A stretch of 47,217 nt of DNA from Alphaproteobacteria bacterium (GTDB lineage: Bacteria > Pseudomonadota > Alphaproteobacteria > Sphingomonadales > Sphingomonadaceae). The position numbers and the translations under genes were made by a program. Positions 9,111-17,387 of the stretch are shown in pieces; the stretch's first letter is position 1; the number at the start of each line of letters is the position of its first letter. The stretch spans positions 1 to 47,217 of the forward strand of contig JAHJHL010000211.1 of NCBI GenBank assembly GCA_018823905.1, read 5' to 3'. The notes under the pieces are model-generated. The model saw only the letters and a program-made list of their open reading frames with translations, did no database searches and had not been told where the DNA came from.

Positions 9111-9800
9111 TTAGTCGTCAAACCCCACGAACCGCGCAGCGTCTGCGACGCTCTTGCGGTTCGACACCACCGCATTGGCGGGGAAATCCTCGTCGGGCCA
9201 GCCGAGCGCGACGCAGATCATGATCACCTGATCGTCGGGAATTTTCGCATGCTCGCGCACCACCGGGCTTTGCATAATGCCCTGGCTGTTGATGACGCAG
9301 CCCAATCCGCGCGACCAGGCGGCGTTGACCAGCGCATTGGTGACCGCGCCGCAATCGAAGGGCGCAATGTCGCTGCCGAGCAGGACGCGGTCGTAGGTAA
9401 CGACGATGCTGACCGGTGCGTCGAACTGGCGAAAGCCGCGCAGCACCCAATCCTGCCGCCCGTCCTTGTTGTCGCGCTCGATGCCCATGGCGCCGAACAA
9501 TTGTTTGGCGACTTCGATCTGGCGACCGCGATGTTCATCGGGAACGACGTTGAATGTCCGAAATTCGCGGCTGTCGGGTTTGCCCGCCAAAATGCCCTCG
9601 GTGTTGCTGCGGCGGATCGCGTCGAGCGGGGCGCCGGTGACGACCGAGAAATTCCAGCACTGATTGTTGTAGGATGAAGGCGCGCGCATCGCGACCTCGA
9701 TGATCTCGGCGATCAGTTCCTTGGGGACAGGCTTGTCGAGGAAGCCGCGGATCGAGCGGCGTCCCAGCACGACATCGTCGAAACCGATAGCGCCCGTCAC
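9111..9800 (-). CDS. Nitroreductase family FMN oxidoreductase
   Basis: This 229-residue protein has the nitroreductase fold. [17 protein letters not shown] (about 14-30) is the N-terminal FMN-contacting signature, followed by [18 protein letters not shown]. Near the C-terminus [17 protein letters not shown] is the usual end motif. It should reduce a quinone, flavin or nitro compound with NAD(P)H; the true substrate is unknown. Its ATG overlaps the hemA stop by four bases (ATGA), so the two are translated from one message. Confidence 0.88.
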   Translation of the reverse strand: MTGAIGFDDVVLGRRSIRGFLDKPVPKELIAEIIEVAMRAPSSYNNQCWNFSVVTGAPLDAIRRSNTEGILAGKPDSREFRTFNVVPDEHRGRQIEVAKQLFGAMGIERDNKDGRQDWVLRGFRQFDAPVSIVVTYDRVLLGSDIAPFDCGAVTNALVNAAWSRGLGCVINSQGIMQSPVVREHAKIPDDQVIMICVALGWPDEDFPANAVVSNRKSVADAARFVGFDD

Positions 9801-11017
9801 GCGGCCTTCGCCAGCTCCAGCTCCAACCGGCCCCAGATCTCAACGAGTGCGTCAGTGAGTTCGCGCATCATCGCTTCGCCATGCGCCGGCCCGGGGGTGA
9901 AGCGCAGGCGTTCGGTACCGCGCGGGACGGTCGGGAAATTGATCGGTTGGACGTAAACGCCATATTCGGCGAGCAGGATGTCGCTGATCTTCTTGGCGCG
10001 CACCGGATCGCCGACCATCAGCGGCACGATGTGCGTCGTCGAATCCATCACCGGCAGGCCGGCGTTGCGGAAACAGGCCTTGAGGTACGCGGCGTTGGCC
10101 TGCTGTGCTTCGCGCTCGACGCTCGACGATTTCAGGTGGCGAACGCTGGCGAGCACCCCGGCGACGAGCACCGGCGACAGGCTGGTGGTGAAGATGAAGC
10201 CCGGCGCATAGCTGCGGATCACATCGATGATATTCTTGTCGGCGGCGATATAGCCGCCCATCACGCCGAACGCCTTGCCGAGCGTGCCTTCAATAATCGT
10301 CACGCGATCGGCCGCTTCGTCGCGGTCGGTGATGCCGCCGCCGCGCGGGCCGTACATGCCGACGGCATGGACTTCGTCGCAATAGGTCAGCGCGTTATAT
10401 TTGTCGGCCAGGTCGCAGATCGCGTGGATCGGAGCAACGTCGCCGTCCATCGAATAAACGCTTTCGAACGCGATCAGCTTGGCGGCTTCGGGATCATCCT
10501 GCGCCATCAATTCTTCGAGATGCGCGAGGTCGTTGTGGCGCCACACGCGCTTTTCACAGCCCGAGTTGCGGATGCCCGCGATCATCGACGCGTGGTTGAG
10601 CTCGTCCGAATAGATGATGCAGTTCGGCAGCAACTTGCCGAGCGTACCCAGCGTCGCCTCGTTCGAAATATAGCCCGAGGTGAACAGCAGTGCGCCATCC
10701 TTGCTGTGCAGGTCGGCCAGCTCATGCTCCAGGTCGATGTGATAATGGGTGTTTCCGCCGATGTTGCGGGTGCCGCCCGAACCGGCGCCGACGTCGTGCA
10801 ACGCCGATTCCATCGCTTCGACGACCTTGGGGTGCTGGCCCATCGCGAGATAGTCGTTCGAGCACCAGACGGTGATCGGTTTCGGCCCGTTATGGCCAGC
10901 AAAGCAGCGGGCGTTGGGGAACGAGCCGCGGTTGCGCAAAATGTCGATAAAGACGCGGTAGCGCCCTTCTTCGTGCAGCCGGTCGATCGCGCGAGCGAAG
11001 ATATCGTTATAATTCAC
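9797..11017 (-). CDS. hemA: 5-aminolevulinate synthase (C4 pathway)
   Basis: This PLP enzyme condenses glycine with succinyl-CoA to 5-aminolevulinate, the first committed step of heme synthesis in alphaproteobacteria. The 406-residue protein has the normal family length. The PLP lysine is K248 in [17 protein letters not shown], and the [20 protein letters not shown] motif lies at 78-97. The best start is GTG at 11017 ([21 protein letters not shown]), where family similarity begins; the longer frame to 11257 adds no recognisable sequence. A palindrome resembling a Fur box lies about 105 bases upstream. The nitroreductase gene is coupled downstream. Confidence 0.95.
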   Translation of the reverse strand: MNYNDIFARAIDRLHEEGRYRVFIDILRNRGSFPNARCFAGHNGPKPITVWCSNDYLAMGQHPKVVEAMESALHDVGAGSGGTRNIGGNTHYHIDLEHELADLHSKDGALLFTSGYISNEATLGTLGKLLPNCIIYSDELNHASMIAGIRNSGCEKRVWRHNDLAHLEELMAQDDPEAAKLIAFESVYSMDGDVAPIHAICDLADKYNALTYCDEVHAVGMYGPRGGGITDRDEAADRVTIIEGTLGKAFGVMGGYIAADKNIIDVIRSYAPGFIFTTSLSPVLVAGVLASVRHLKSSSVEREAQQANAAYLKACFRNAGLPVMDSTTHIVPLMVGDPVRAKKISDILLAEYGVYVQPINFPTVPRGTERLRFTPGPAHGEAMMRELTDALVEIWGRLELELAKAA

Positions 11018-11121
11018 GTTCCAGCCCCGCAGTCCAGGTGCCAAATCCAGGCATGCTTGCCGCGCGTTCCGGGCGGCACTTAACAGGCGGGCCAATAACG
11101 GTGAATTGGGCTGAAATCCAG

Positions 11122-11136
11122 TGCGAACGATTCGCA
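11122..11136. promoter_or_regulatory. Candidate Fur-type operator upstream of hemA
   Basis: TGCGAACGATTCGCA is a 15-base inverted repeat with arms TGCGAA/TTCGCA. It has the 7-1-7 layout of a Fur box (TGANAAT-N-ATTNTCA). It lies between the divergent hemA and a secreted-protein gene, so it could serve either. A single copy with no co-regulated gene in view keeps confidence low. Confidence 0.4.
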
Positions 11137-11234
11137 AGTCATTGCGTCGATCAGTGTGATCAAATGCACCGGTATGTTGACCGCGAGCGGTTAAGCCGCG
11201 AACCAACAAGCGCCAAAAAAGGAGCAAGGTCAAA

Positions 11235-11759
11235 ATGCGCCTCCCGACCATTGTCATATTGTCGATCGTCGCTGGAATATCGGTGTCGGCACCCGCACCG
11301 GCGTCGGCGCCGGCACCGTTCGACGGGGCGTGGATGTCCTGCGAAACCTATCGCGGGGCCGAGATATGCACGTACAAGTTGCTGGCGCAGCGTGGGAACC
11401 GCGTTTGCGGCCTCCAGCGCTATTTTGCGACCAGCGCTTATTACGAGCAGCGGTTTGTCGGCACCGTGACGGGCCATGTCGCGCAAATCGAGAAGATGTG
11501 CGGTGACCCGGGATCGGAGACCGACACCTATTGTGCTGGTCGGGCGCCGCGCGATGCCGCGAAGATCGGGTGGGGTACGTCCAGCGAACGCTTGTTCCAG
11601 TGCCGCGGCCGGTTGTTCAGTACGTCGAGGGATGCCCCCGTGAGTTGTAAGGGCGTGACGTCCGGCATGGGGATGCCGCGCGTTCGTAGCTTGGGCGAGC
11701 AAGGACCGCAGCAGGAGGATCGCGCCTGGCTGGCGTCCTGCACGGCCGGACGCGAATGA
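11235..11759 (+). CDS. Secreted protein of unknown function
   Basis: This 174-residue protein has a signal peptide ([21 protein letters not shown], cleavage near 22-26) and a mature domain with about seven cysteines (including [25 protein letters not shown] and [17 protein letters not shown]), suggesting disulfides in the periplasm. The ATG at 11235 is preceded by AAAAGGAGCAAGGTCAAA. It is convergent with murI, with four bases between stops, and divergent from hemA. I do not recognise the family. Confidence 0.8.
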   Translation: MRLPTIVILSIVAGISVSAPAPASAPAPFDGAWMSCETYRGAEICTYKLLAQRGNRVCGLQRYFATSAYYEQRFVGTVTGHVAQIEKMCGDPGSETDTYCAGRAPRDAAKIGWGTSSERLFQCRGRLFSTSRDAPVSCKGVTSGMGMPRVRSLGEQGPQQEDRAWLASCTAGRE

Positions 11760-11763
11760 AGCG

Positions 11764-12567
11764 TCAGATCGTTTCGATCCGGTTGATTCCATAGGGCGCC
11801 AGCGTCGCGAGGGGCGGCGACGGTCGCTCGGCGCTGCGGGTGAACACCGCGAGGCCGGAAGTCGCTGCCGCTGGCCATTGTTGCCCCCGCGTCAGGTCGG
11901 CGATCCGACGCGCAATGCCCTCCGCGCCATCGATCAGTGTCACGCGCGGACCCGCCGCGGCCTGTAATTCATCGGCCAGCAACGGGAAATGGGTGCAGGC
12001 GAGGACGATGACGTCGATCGCGTCGCCGCCCGGTTGATCGCGCAGGCCCGCAATCGCGCGGGCAATAACCGCGGAATCGACGGGTCCGCCGCGCAGCTTG
12101 GCCTCGGCGCCGGTGACGAGGCCGGGGCTGCCGTGGCGCAGCACGGTCTTGCCGCCCGCAAAGCGCGCGCTGAGGTCGTCGACATAGGGCTGGCGCACCG
12201 TTGCCTCGGTCCCGAGCACCCCGATGACGCCGCTTTTGGTGAGTGCCGCGGCGGGCTTGATGGCGGGGACGGTGCCGACGATCGGCAGGTCAAGCGCGGC
12301 GCGGACATGCGCGAGCGCGATCGTCGAGGCGGTGTTGCAGGCGATGACCGCAAGCCGCGGCTGATAGCGTTCGACAAGGCGGCCGAGCAGGGCGGGGACG
12401 CGCGCCGCAAGCTCTGCCTCGCTTTTCTGGCCATAGGGCAGCCCGGCATAGTCGGCGGCATAAACGATCGGCGCGGTCGGCAGCAGCGCGCGGGTCGGGC
12501 CGAGGACGGTGAGGCCGCCAAGGCCGGAGTCGAAGAACAGGATGGGGGCGTCGGGGGCGGGGTTCAT
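11764..12567 (-). CDS. murI: Glutamate racemase
   Basis: This enzyme interconverts L- and D-glutamate and supplies D-glutamate for peptidoglycan. The 267-residue protein has the usual length. The two catalytic cysteines are C77 (IACNTAST) and C191 (LACTHFPLL). The N-terminal FFDSGLGGLTVL motif is characteristic. The ATG at 12567 (MNPAPDAPILFFDSG) was chosen because family similarity starts there; the open frame runs further up to 12795 through a palindromic repeat. The gene is divergent from plsY. Confidence 0.94.
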   Translation of the reverse strand: MNPAPDAPILFFDSGLGGLTVLGPTRALLPTAPIVYAADYAGLPYGQKSEAELAARVPALLGRLVERYQPRLAVIACNTASTIALAHVRAALDLPIVGTVPAIKPAAALTKSGVIGVLGTEATVRQPYVDDLSARFAGGKTVLRHGSPGLVTGAEAKLRGGPVDSAVIARAIAGLRDQPGGDAIDVIVLACTHFPLLADELQAAAGPRVTLIDGAEGIARRIADLTRGQQWPAAATSGLAVFTRSAERPSPPLATLAPYGINRIETI

Positions 12568-12608
12568 GCGCGGCGAGTAGCAGGGCGGCGAATGACGCTC
12601 AATCACCT

Positions 12609-12712
12609 CCGTCGCCCCCGCGCAGGCGGGGGCCGCTAGCAACGTGACGCAAGGCCGATAGCGGCCGCGTGCAGAGGCACGTGACTCTGTACGCCCTGCG
12701 CGGGGGTGACGG
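12609..12712. repeat. Cloverleaf-like palindrome, family C variant
   Basis: An outer stem pairs 12609-12626 with 12694-12712 (18 bp, one G-U). Inside are two smaller hairpins: GGCCGCTA/TAGCGGCC (12631-12638 with 12659-12666) and CGTGC/GCACG (12668-12672 with 12677-12681). The outer sequence CGTCGCCCCCGCGCAGGCGG matches the family C repeats near 44.7 and 45.6 kb. It fills much of the murI-plsY divergent gap. Confidence 0.7.
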
Positions 12713-12803
12713 TAATTGTCCATTCTGGCCGTATCGGTATCCGAATCCGTTGATTGCACTCGCCAACTTCGCCAGTATCGCCGCGAACGGAGCAAGGATT
12801 GCC

Positions 12804-13406
12804 ATGACGAATTTATTGCTGATCGCCATGGGCTATTTGCTCGGTTCGATCCCCTTTGGTGTCATCCTGACCCGCCTGTTTGGCGCGGGTGACCTCCGCC
12901 AGATCGGGTCGGGCAATATCGGCGCCACCAATGTGCTGCGCACCGGGCGCAAGGGGCTGGCGGCGGCGACGCTGGTTCTCGATGGCGCAAAGGGCGCGGT
13001 CGCGGTGCTGCTGGCGCGGCATTTCGTGCCCGAACTCGGTGATCAGGGCGCGATGATCGCGGGCGCGGCGGCGATGATCGGACATTGCTATCCGGTGTGG
13101 CTGAAATTCCGCGGCGGCAAGGGGGTGGCGACCTTGCTCGGCCTCGCGCTCGCGCTCGCCTGGCCGATTGGGCTGGTCTTTGCCGCAGTTTGGATCGGCG
13201 CGGTGCTGCTGCTGCGCATTTCGTCGCTCGGCGGGATGCTGGGCGCGATCGCAGCGCCGATCGCGGCGCTGGCGCTAGGTTATCCGGTCTATGCGATCGG
13301 TCTCGCGGGGCTGGCGGTCATCGTGCTGTGGCGGCACCGCGAGAATATCGCGCGGCTGCGCGCCGGGACCGAGCCGCGGATTGGCGGCAAGAAAGACGCT
13401 GTATGA
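12804..13406 (+). CDS. plsY: Glycerol-3-phosphate acyltransferase (acyl-phosphate dependent)
   Basis: PlsY transfers an acyl group from acyl-phosphate to glycerol-3-phosphate, the first step of membrane phospholipid synthesis. The 200-residue protein has several membrane segments and the conserved loops GYLLGSIPFG (about 9-18), GSGNIGATNVLR (about 38-49) and KFRGGKGVAT (about 99-108). The ATG at 12804 follows GAGCAAGGATTGCC. Its stop overlaps the dprA start by four bases (ATGA). A structured repeat lies between it and murI. Confidence 0.94.
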   Translation: MTNLLLIAMGYLLGSIPFGVILTRLFGAGDLRQIGSGNIGATNVLRTGRKGLAAATLVLDGAKGAVAVLLARHFVPELGDQGAMIAGAAAMIGHCYPVWLKFRGGKGVATLLGLALALAWPIGLVFAAVWIGAVLLLRISSLGGMLGAIAAPIAALALGYPVYAIGLAGLAVIVLWRHRENIARLRAGTEPRIGGKKDAV

Positions 13407-14500
13407 CCCACGCTGAACGGCTGGCGCGGCTGCGGCTGATCCGCACTTCGCATGTCGGCCCGGTCAGCTGGCACCAGCTGATGCAGCGGTTCGGATCGGG
13501 CGAGGCGGCGCTCGAAGCGCTGCCCGATCTGGTGTTGCGGGGCGGGGCAGGGAAAGCGCGGATTGCGCCGGTCGAACTCGCCGAGCGCGAGCTCGAACGC
13601 GCCGCAGCGCTCGGCGCGCGCCATATTTTCAGCGACGAACCCGACTATTCGGCAATGCTGCGGGAGGTTGAAGGCGCGCCCCCAGTCGTGGTCGTGCGCG
13701 GCGACACCGCAATGCTGCGCCGCCCGTGCGTCGCAATGGTCGGCGCGCGCAATGCCTCGGCAATCGCATGCCGCTTTGCGCGCCAGCTGGCAGGCGACCT
13801 GGCGGCGCGCGATGTCACGGTGGTCAGCGGGCTGGCGCGCGGGGTCGATACCGCAGCGCATATCGGCGCGCTCGGCGGATCGACGGTGGGGGTGATCGCC
13901 AGCGGCATCGACATCGCCTTTCCGCCCGAAAATGCCGCGCTGCAGGAAAAGATCGCCACCGACCAGCTGCTGATCGCCGAGCAACCGCCAGGCAGCGAGC
14001 CGCTGGCGCGCCATTTCCCGTCGCGCAACCGCATCATCGCCGGGCTGGCGCATGGCACGGTGGTAATCGAGGCGGCGCCGCGGTCGGGATCGCTGATCAC
14101 CGCGCGCCGTGCGGGCGATTATGGGCGCGAGGTGATGGCGGTACCCGGCTCGCCGCTCGACCCGCGCGCGCAGGGCTGCAACCTGCTGATCCGGGAGGGC
14201 GCGACCTTGATCCAGACGGTCGAGGATGTGCTGGAGGCGGTTGGGCCGATCGATCTGCGGATGGTGCGCGAACCGGCGCCTGCGCCGGTCAAGCCTCCGA
14301 TGCCATCGGACACGTGGAGCGCGCTGGATGACAGCGACCGCCATAGGGTTGCGGACCTGCTCGGCCCGACGCCGGTTCCCGTGGACGAAATTATCCGCCA
14401 GTCGGGGTGTCCCGCGTCGGCGGTGCAACTGGTTCTGCTCGAACTCGAACTGGCAGGGCGGATCGAGCGCCATGCCGGCGCACGGATCAGCGCCGCCTGA
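13403..14500 (+). CDS. dprA: DNA-processing protein DprA
   Basis: DprA binds single-stranded DNA and loads RecA during natural transformation. The 365-residue protein has an N-terminal helical region (1-80), the Rossmann-like DprA domain (about 85-295: VAMVGARNAS, VSGLARGVDTAAH, FPSRNRIIAGLA, RSGSLITAR, VMAVPGSPLDPRAQGCN) and a C-terminal winged-helix DML1-like region (about 310-365). It overlaps plsY by four bases and so is translationally coupled. In related bacteria topA usually follows directly; here three other genes intervene. Confidence 0.94.
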   Translation: MTHAERLARLRLIRTSHVGPVSWHQLMQRFGSGEAALEALPDLVLRGGAGKARIAPVELAERELERAAALGARHIFSDEPDYSAMLREVEGAPPVVVVRGDTAMLRRPCVAMVGARNASAIACRFARQLAGDLAARDVTVVSGLARGVDTAAHIGALGGSTVGVIASGIDIAFPPENAALQEKIATDQLLIAEQPPGSEPLARHFPSRNRIIAGLAHGTVVIEAAPRSGSLITARRAGDYGREVMAVPGSPLDPRAQGCNLLIREGATLIQTVEDVLEAVGPIDLRMVREPAPAPVKPPMPSDTWSALDDSDRHRVADLLGPTPVPVDEIIRQSGCPASAVQLVLLELELAGRIERHAGARISAA

Positions 14501-14509
14501 CCGACCTGT

Positions 14510-15490
14510 TCAGGGCGCGAACCGACGTTCGCGGATCCAGCGCGATGCAATATATTTGGTCCCGCTGACGACGGGCATCCCGCAATGCTCCGATGCCGGA
14601 TCGACCGAGCCATCGGGCAGCGTGTTGCGGAACAACAGCAAGTCGCCCTTGCGACCCTTGAACTTCAACGGGGTTTTGACGAAATTTGTCTCGCCGCCCT
14701 TATAGTCGTGATTGAGGTAGATCAGCGCGGTCGTGACCCGCTGATTGTCGAGCTGCGGATTATAGTCATAGTGTGAGCGATATTGCTGGCCGGGGCGATA
14801 GCGCAGCAACTGGATCGCTTCGCCGCGATCGGCGTCGCTCTCCGCCACGGCGGCAATCCGGCGATTGATGGCGTGCACGACGGGATCTTCGATCAACCAG
14901 TGCAGCGTGAACTCATCGCTGTTTCGAATGGGGTCAAGCCGCGTCCCGCCGCGGCCGTCGTTGATCTGCGCCGGGCGATAGTTTTTGCCGCCCGATTCGA
15001 GCAGATAGGCGCACTCGGCCGCGGTCGCAAAACCCGGAAACCGCAAAACATCGGGGGCATCGGACAGGCGTTCGGGTTTGCGGCACGTTTCGGGATTGCC
15101 CGCTGGGGTCAGCGCCATTTTTGCGAGCAGATCGATCTGTACTTTTCGGCGCGGGTCGATGGTCGCTTCGCCGGGCATTCGGGCGAGCGCGGCCAGCCAG
15201 TCGCGCGGCCCGGCGATGCCACTGGCCAGCAGGTTCGTGCTGACGATCCGGGCCGGGCCATGTCCCGCCTTTGCCGCAAGGTCGAACTGGACGCGGGCTG
15301 CGACGGGGTCGGAGGCGAGGGCGCCGCCGCCCCACAGGTTGCGCGCCAGCACGAACAAAGCATCGGGGTGGCCCTGGGCGGCAAGCTGGCGAATGAGGAG
15401 CATCGCCTCCTCGGGCCGTCCGGCGCCCGCGAGCGCTTCGGCGCGGGCCATGAGGGGATGCTTTTGCTGGGGGCTGTACTGCGATGCCAT
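14510..15490 (-). CDS. Sel1-like repeat / prolyl 4-hydroxylase-type 2OG-Fe(II) oxygenase
   Basis: This 326-residue protein has an N-terminal helical repeat region (about 10-115, with LIRQLAAQGHPDALFVLARNL and AARVQFDLAAKAGHGPA, Sel1/TPR-like) and a C-terminal prolyl 4-hydroxylase alpha-subunit-like domain (about 140-326). The iron ligands are visible as H240 and D242 (YRSHYDYN) and H302 (SEHCGMPV), and K312 (GTKYIASRW) is placed to bind 2-oxoglutarate. No signal peptide is seen, so it should act in the cytoplasm. Its target is unknown. It is convergent with dprA and divergent from a gene for a proline-rich secreted protein. Confidence 0.87.
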   Translation of the reverse strand: MASQYSPQQKHPLMARAEALAGAGRPEEAMLLIRQLAAQGHPDALFVLARNLWGGGALASDPVAARVQFDLAAKAGHGPARIVSTNLLASGIAGPRDWLAALARMPGEATIDPRRKVQIDLLAKMALTPAGNPETCRKPERLSDAPDVLRFPGFATAAECAYLLESGGKNYRPAQINDGRGGTRLDPIRNSDEFTLHWLIEDPVVHAINRRIAAVAESDADRGEAIQLLRYRPGQQYRSHYDYNPQLDNQRVTTALIYLNHDYKGGETNFVKTPLKFKGRKGDLLLFRNTLPDGSVDPASEHCGMPVVSGTKYIASRWIRERRFAP

Positions 15491-15638
15491 GCGCCGCTCC
15501 TTAGCTCAGCCCGATGCGCGATGACAATGTGATCGCGGGCATAGTCGGTTCGGCGCAATTCACCCATGGTTCACCGCAGCGGTCGCAGTTCAAGAGCGGG
15601 TTCGCATCAACCGTAACGGCGAGGGCCGGGGAGCGTTC

Positions 15639-17255
15639 ATGAAAAGCAAATTTCTGACATCGGCGACATTGTTTGCGGTTTTGGCGACGGGCGCCGGACC
15701 GGTACCGGTTGCGGCGATCCATGCGAGGGAAGCGTCAGGGCAGGGTTTCTGCCGTACCGCCGATCCACTGCCGCGGCTCGATCCCGAAGTTCAGCCGCAG
15801 CAGCAGCCATCGAACGGCAGCATCAAGACCAAGGGCGGCAGCAAGCACGATCGCGAGACCAGCATGGCTTCGGAGCCGATGCCACCTCCGCCGCCACCGC
15901 CACCGCCTCCTCCGCCGCCCGCTTATGCCGGCGGAGCGGATGAAGCGGCGATCGCTGTCACCGGCTCGCGAATCTCAAGACCCGATCTGGAATCGGCCAG
16001 TCCGGTAACCGTCATCGGATCGGATATGTTGGGAGAACTGCCCGCTTCTGCGCCGCCCGTTCCGGGATCGAGCACGGATTCGCGCGTGATGCCACCACGC
16101 CCCTATCCGCGACCGCAACCGCAACCGCAACCGCAGTCGGGCATCCTGACCGCGGGCGAGCATGACGATTTGCTCAACCCAGAGCTTTACGCAGCCTATG
16201 TGAACCGCAGCGCTAACTTGGGGCAGGAGGTGCGTAGCTTGCCGCGCGTCGACACGACACGGGTCGTGACGGTGAAGGTCAACGACCGCAGCGGCCAGCC
16301 GATCCCCTTCGCTGACGTCGTCGTGACGTGCAGCGACGGCAACAGCATCACCATGGCGACGCAGGCCGACGGCAGCGCGGTGTTCTTTCCCGGCCTCGAC
16401 CGGTTGAGCGATCGGATCACGGTGACGGCGCGCAAGGCGGGGCGGACGATTGCCGACGCGCGCCCGGTGCTGGTTACCAATGCGGCGGGGGGGCAGCTAG
16501 TTGGGCTGACCGCCAATCAGGCGGCGACGAAAGTGACCAAGCTCGACCTGATGCTCGTCGTCGATACGACGGGCAGCACGGGCGACGAGATCAACTATTT
16601 GCAGTCCGAACTGCGGTCGATCATTTCGTCGATCACCGCCAAGCATCGCAACCTCGACATCCGCATCGGCTTCGTTTTCTACCGCGACCTTGGCGACGAA
16701 TATGTCACGCGCACGGTCGTTTTCGATCGCGATATCGGGCGGGTGCAGGGCGCGCTTGCGCGCCAGAATGCCAATGGCGGCGGCGATCATCCCGAGGCGA
16801 TGGATCAGGCGATGATCCGCGCCGTCGGGCAGGACTGGCGCCCCGATGCGGTGAAATCGCTTTTGCTGGTGGCCGACGCGCCGCCGCACGACCAGCTGTT
16901 CGGGCGCACCTGGCAAGCCGCCGAAGCAGCGCGCGCCAAGCGCATCCACATCACCCCGGTCGCGGCATCGGGGGTCGCCGACAAGGCCGAATATGCGATG
17001 CGCGCGATGGCGGCGGCAACCCAGTCGCGCTACCTGTTCCTGACCGACGACAGCGGCGTCGGCAATCCGCACGCCCCGCCGGCGATCGATTGCTATCTGG
17101 TGACCAAGCTCGACGCGCTCGTCCGCCGCGTGATAGACACTCAGATCAGCGGCCGACGCATCGAGCCCGAGGATCAGGAGATCATCCGCAGCGTCGGCAA
17201 ATATGACGCGGGCAAATGCATCCTGCCCGCCGACTTCAAATGGCAGAACGGCTAA
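15639..17255 (+). CDS. Secreted proline-rich vWA domain protein with TonB-plug-like segment
   Basis: This 538-residue protein has a signal peptide (about 1-30), a low-complexity region with 13 consecutive prolines (82-94), a short segment AAIAVTGSRISRPDLES followed by SPVTVIGSDML (about 103-131) that reads like the TonB box and plug start of a sphingomonad TonB-dependent receptor, a PRPQPQPQPQ stretch (about 155-165), an Ig-like or carboxypeptidase-regulatory-like domain (about 203-290), and a von Willebrand A domain (about 304-510). The MIDAS motif is D309-T-T-G-S313. There is no receptor barrel. The ATG at 15639 follows GGGGAGCGTTC. The function is unknown; a metal-dependent binding role in the periplasm or at the surface is likely. 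Confidence 0.85.
   Translation: MKSKFLTSATLFAVLATGAGPVPVAAIHAREASGQGFCRTADPLPRLDPEVQPQQQPSNGSIKTKGGSKHDRETSMASEPMPPPPPPPPPPPPPAYAGGADEAAIAVTGSRISRPDLESASPVTVIGSDMLGELPASAPPVPGSSTDSRVMPPRPYPRPQPQPQPQSGILTAGEHDDLLNPELYAAYVNRSANLGQEVRSLPRVDTTRVVTVKVNDRSGQPIPFADVVVTCSDGNSITMATQADGSAVFFPGLDRLSDRITVTARKAGRTIADARPVLVTNAAGGQLVGLTANQAATKVTKLDLMLVVDTTGSTGDEINYLQSELRSIISSITAKHRNLDIRIGFVFYRDLGDEYVTRTVVFDRDIGRVQGALARQNANGGGDHPEAMDQAMIRAVGQDWRPDAVKSLLLVADAPPHDQLFGRTWQAAEAARAKRIHITPVAASGVADKAEYAMRAMAAATQSRYLFLTDDSGVGNPHAPPAIDCYLVTKLDALVRRVIDTQISGRRIEPEDQEIIRSVGKYDAGKCILPADFKWQNG
16115..16138 (+). repeat. Short tandem repeat coding for Pro-Gln
   Basis: Four near-identical copies of CCGCAA/CCGCAG lie in tandem inside the vWA protein gene and encode (PQ)4. 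Such tracts are prone to length change. Confidence 0.8.
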
Positions 17256-17281
17256 CGCGTTGAGGTCACAGCCTTGACATT

Positions 17282-17309
17282 GCCCCCGCATCTGGTCGAT
17301 GCGGGGGGC
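17282..17309 (+). terminator. Hairpin after the vWA gene
   Basis: CCCCCGCAT (17283-17291) and ATGCGGGGG (17299-17307) form a nine-bp GC-rich stem with a seven-base loop. It lies 27 bases after the vWA stop and about 80 bases before the next start, and probably separates the two transcripts. Confidence 0.55.
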
Positions 17310-17387
17310 GTGGGTTGCTTCGATAACTCCCTTTTCCGGTCGGGCGGGTCGACCGGCGGAACGGGGGAGTTAGGAGAGAGAAGACCC

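Noticed and set aside
11149-11161. GATCAGTGTGATC palindrome upstream of hemA, considered as an FNR/FixK site
   Set aside because: The spacing and flanks do not give TTGAT-N4-ATCAA; only a short symmetric repeat remains.
15875-16165. Fragment of a TonB-dependent receptor gene as a pseudogene
   Set aside because: The segment is in frame within an intact 538-residue protein with a signal peptide and vWA domain, so it is not a broken receptor gene.
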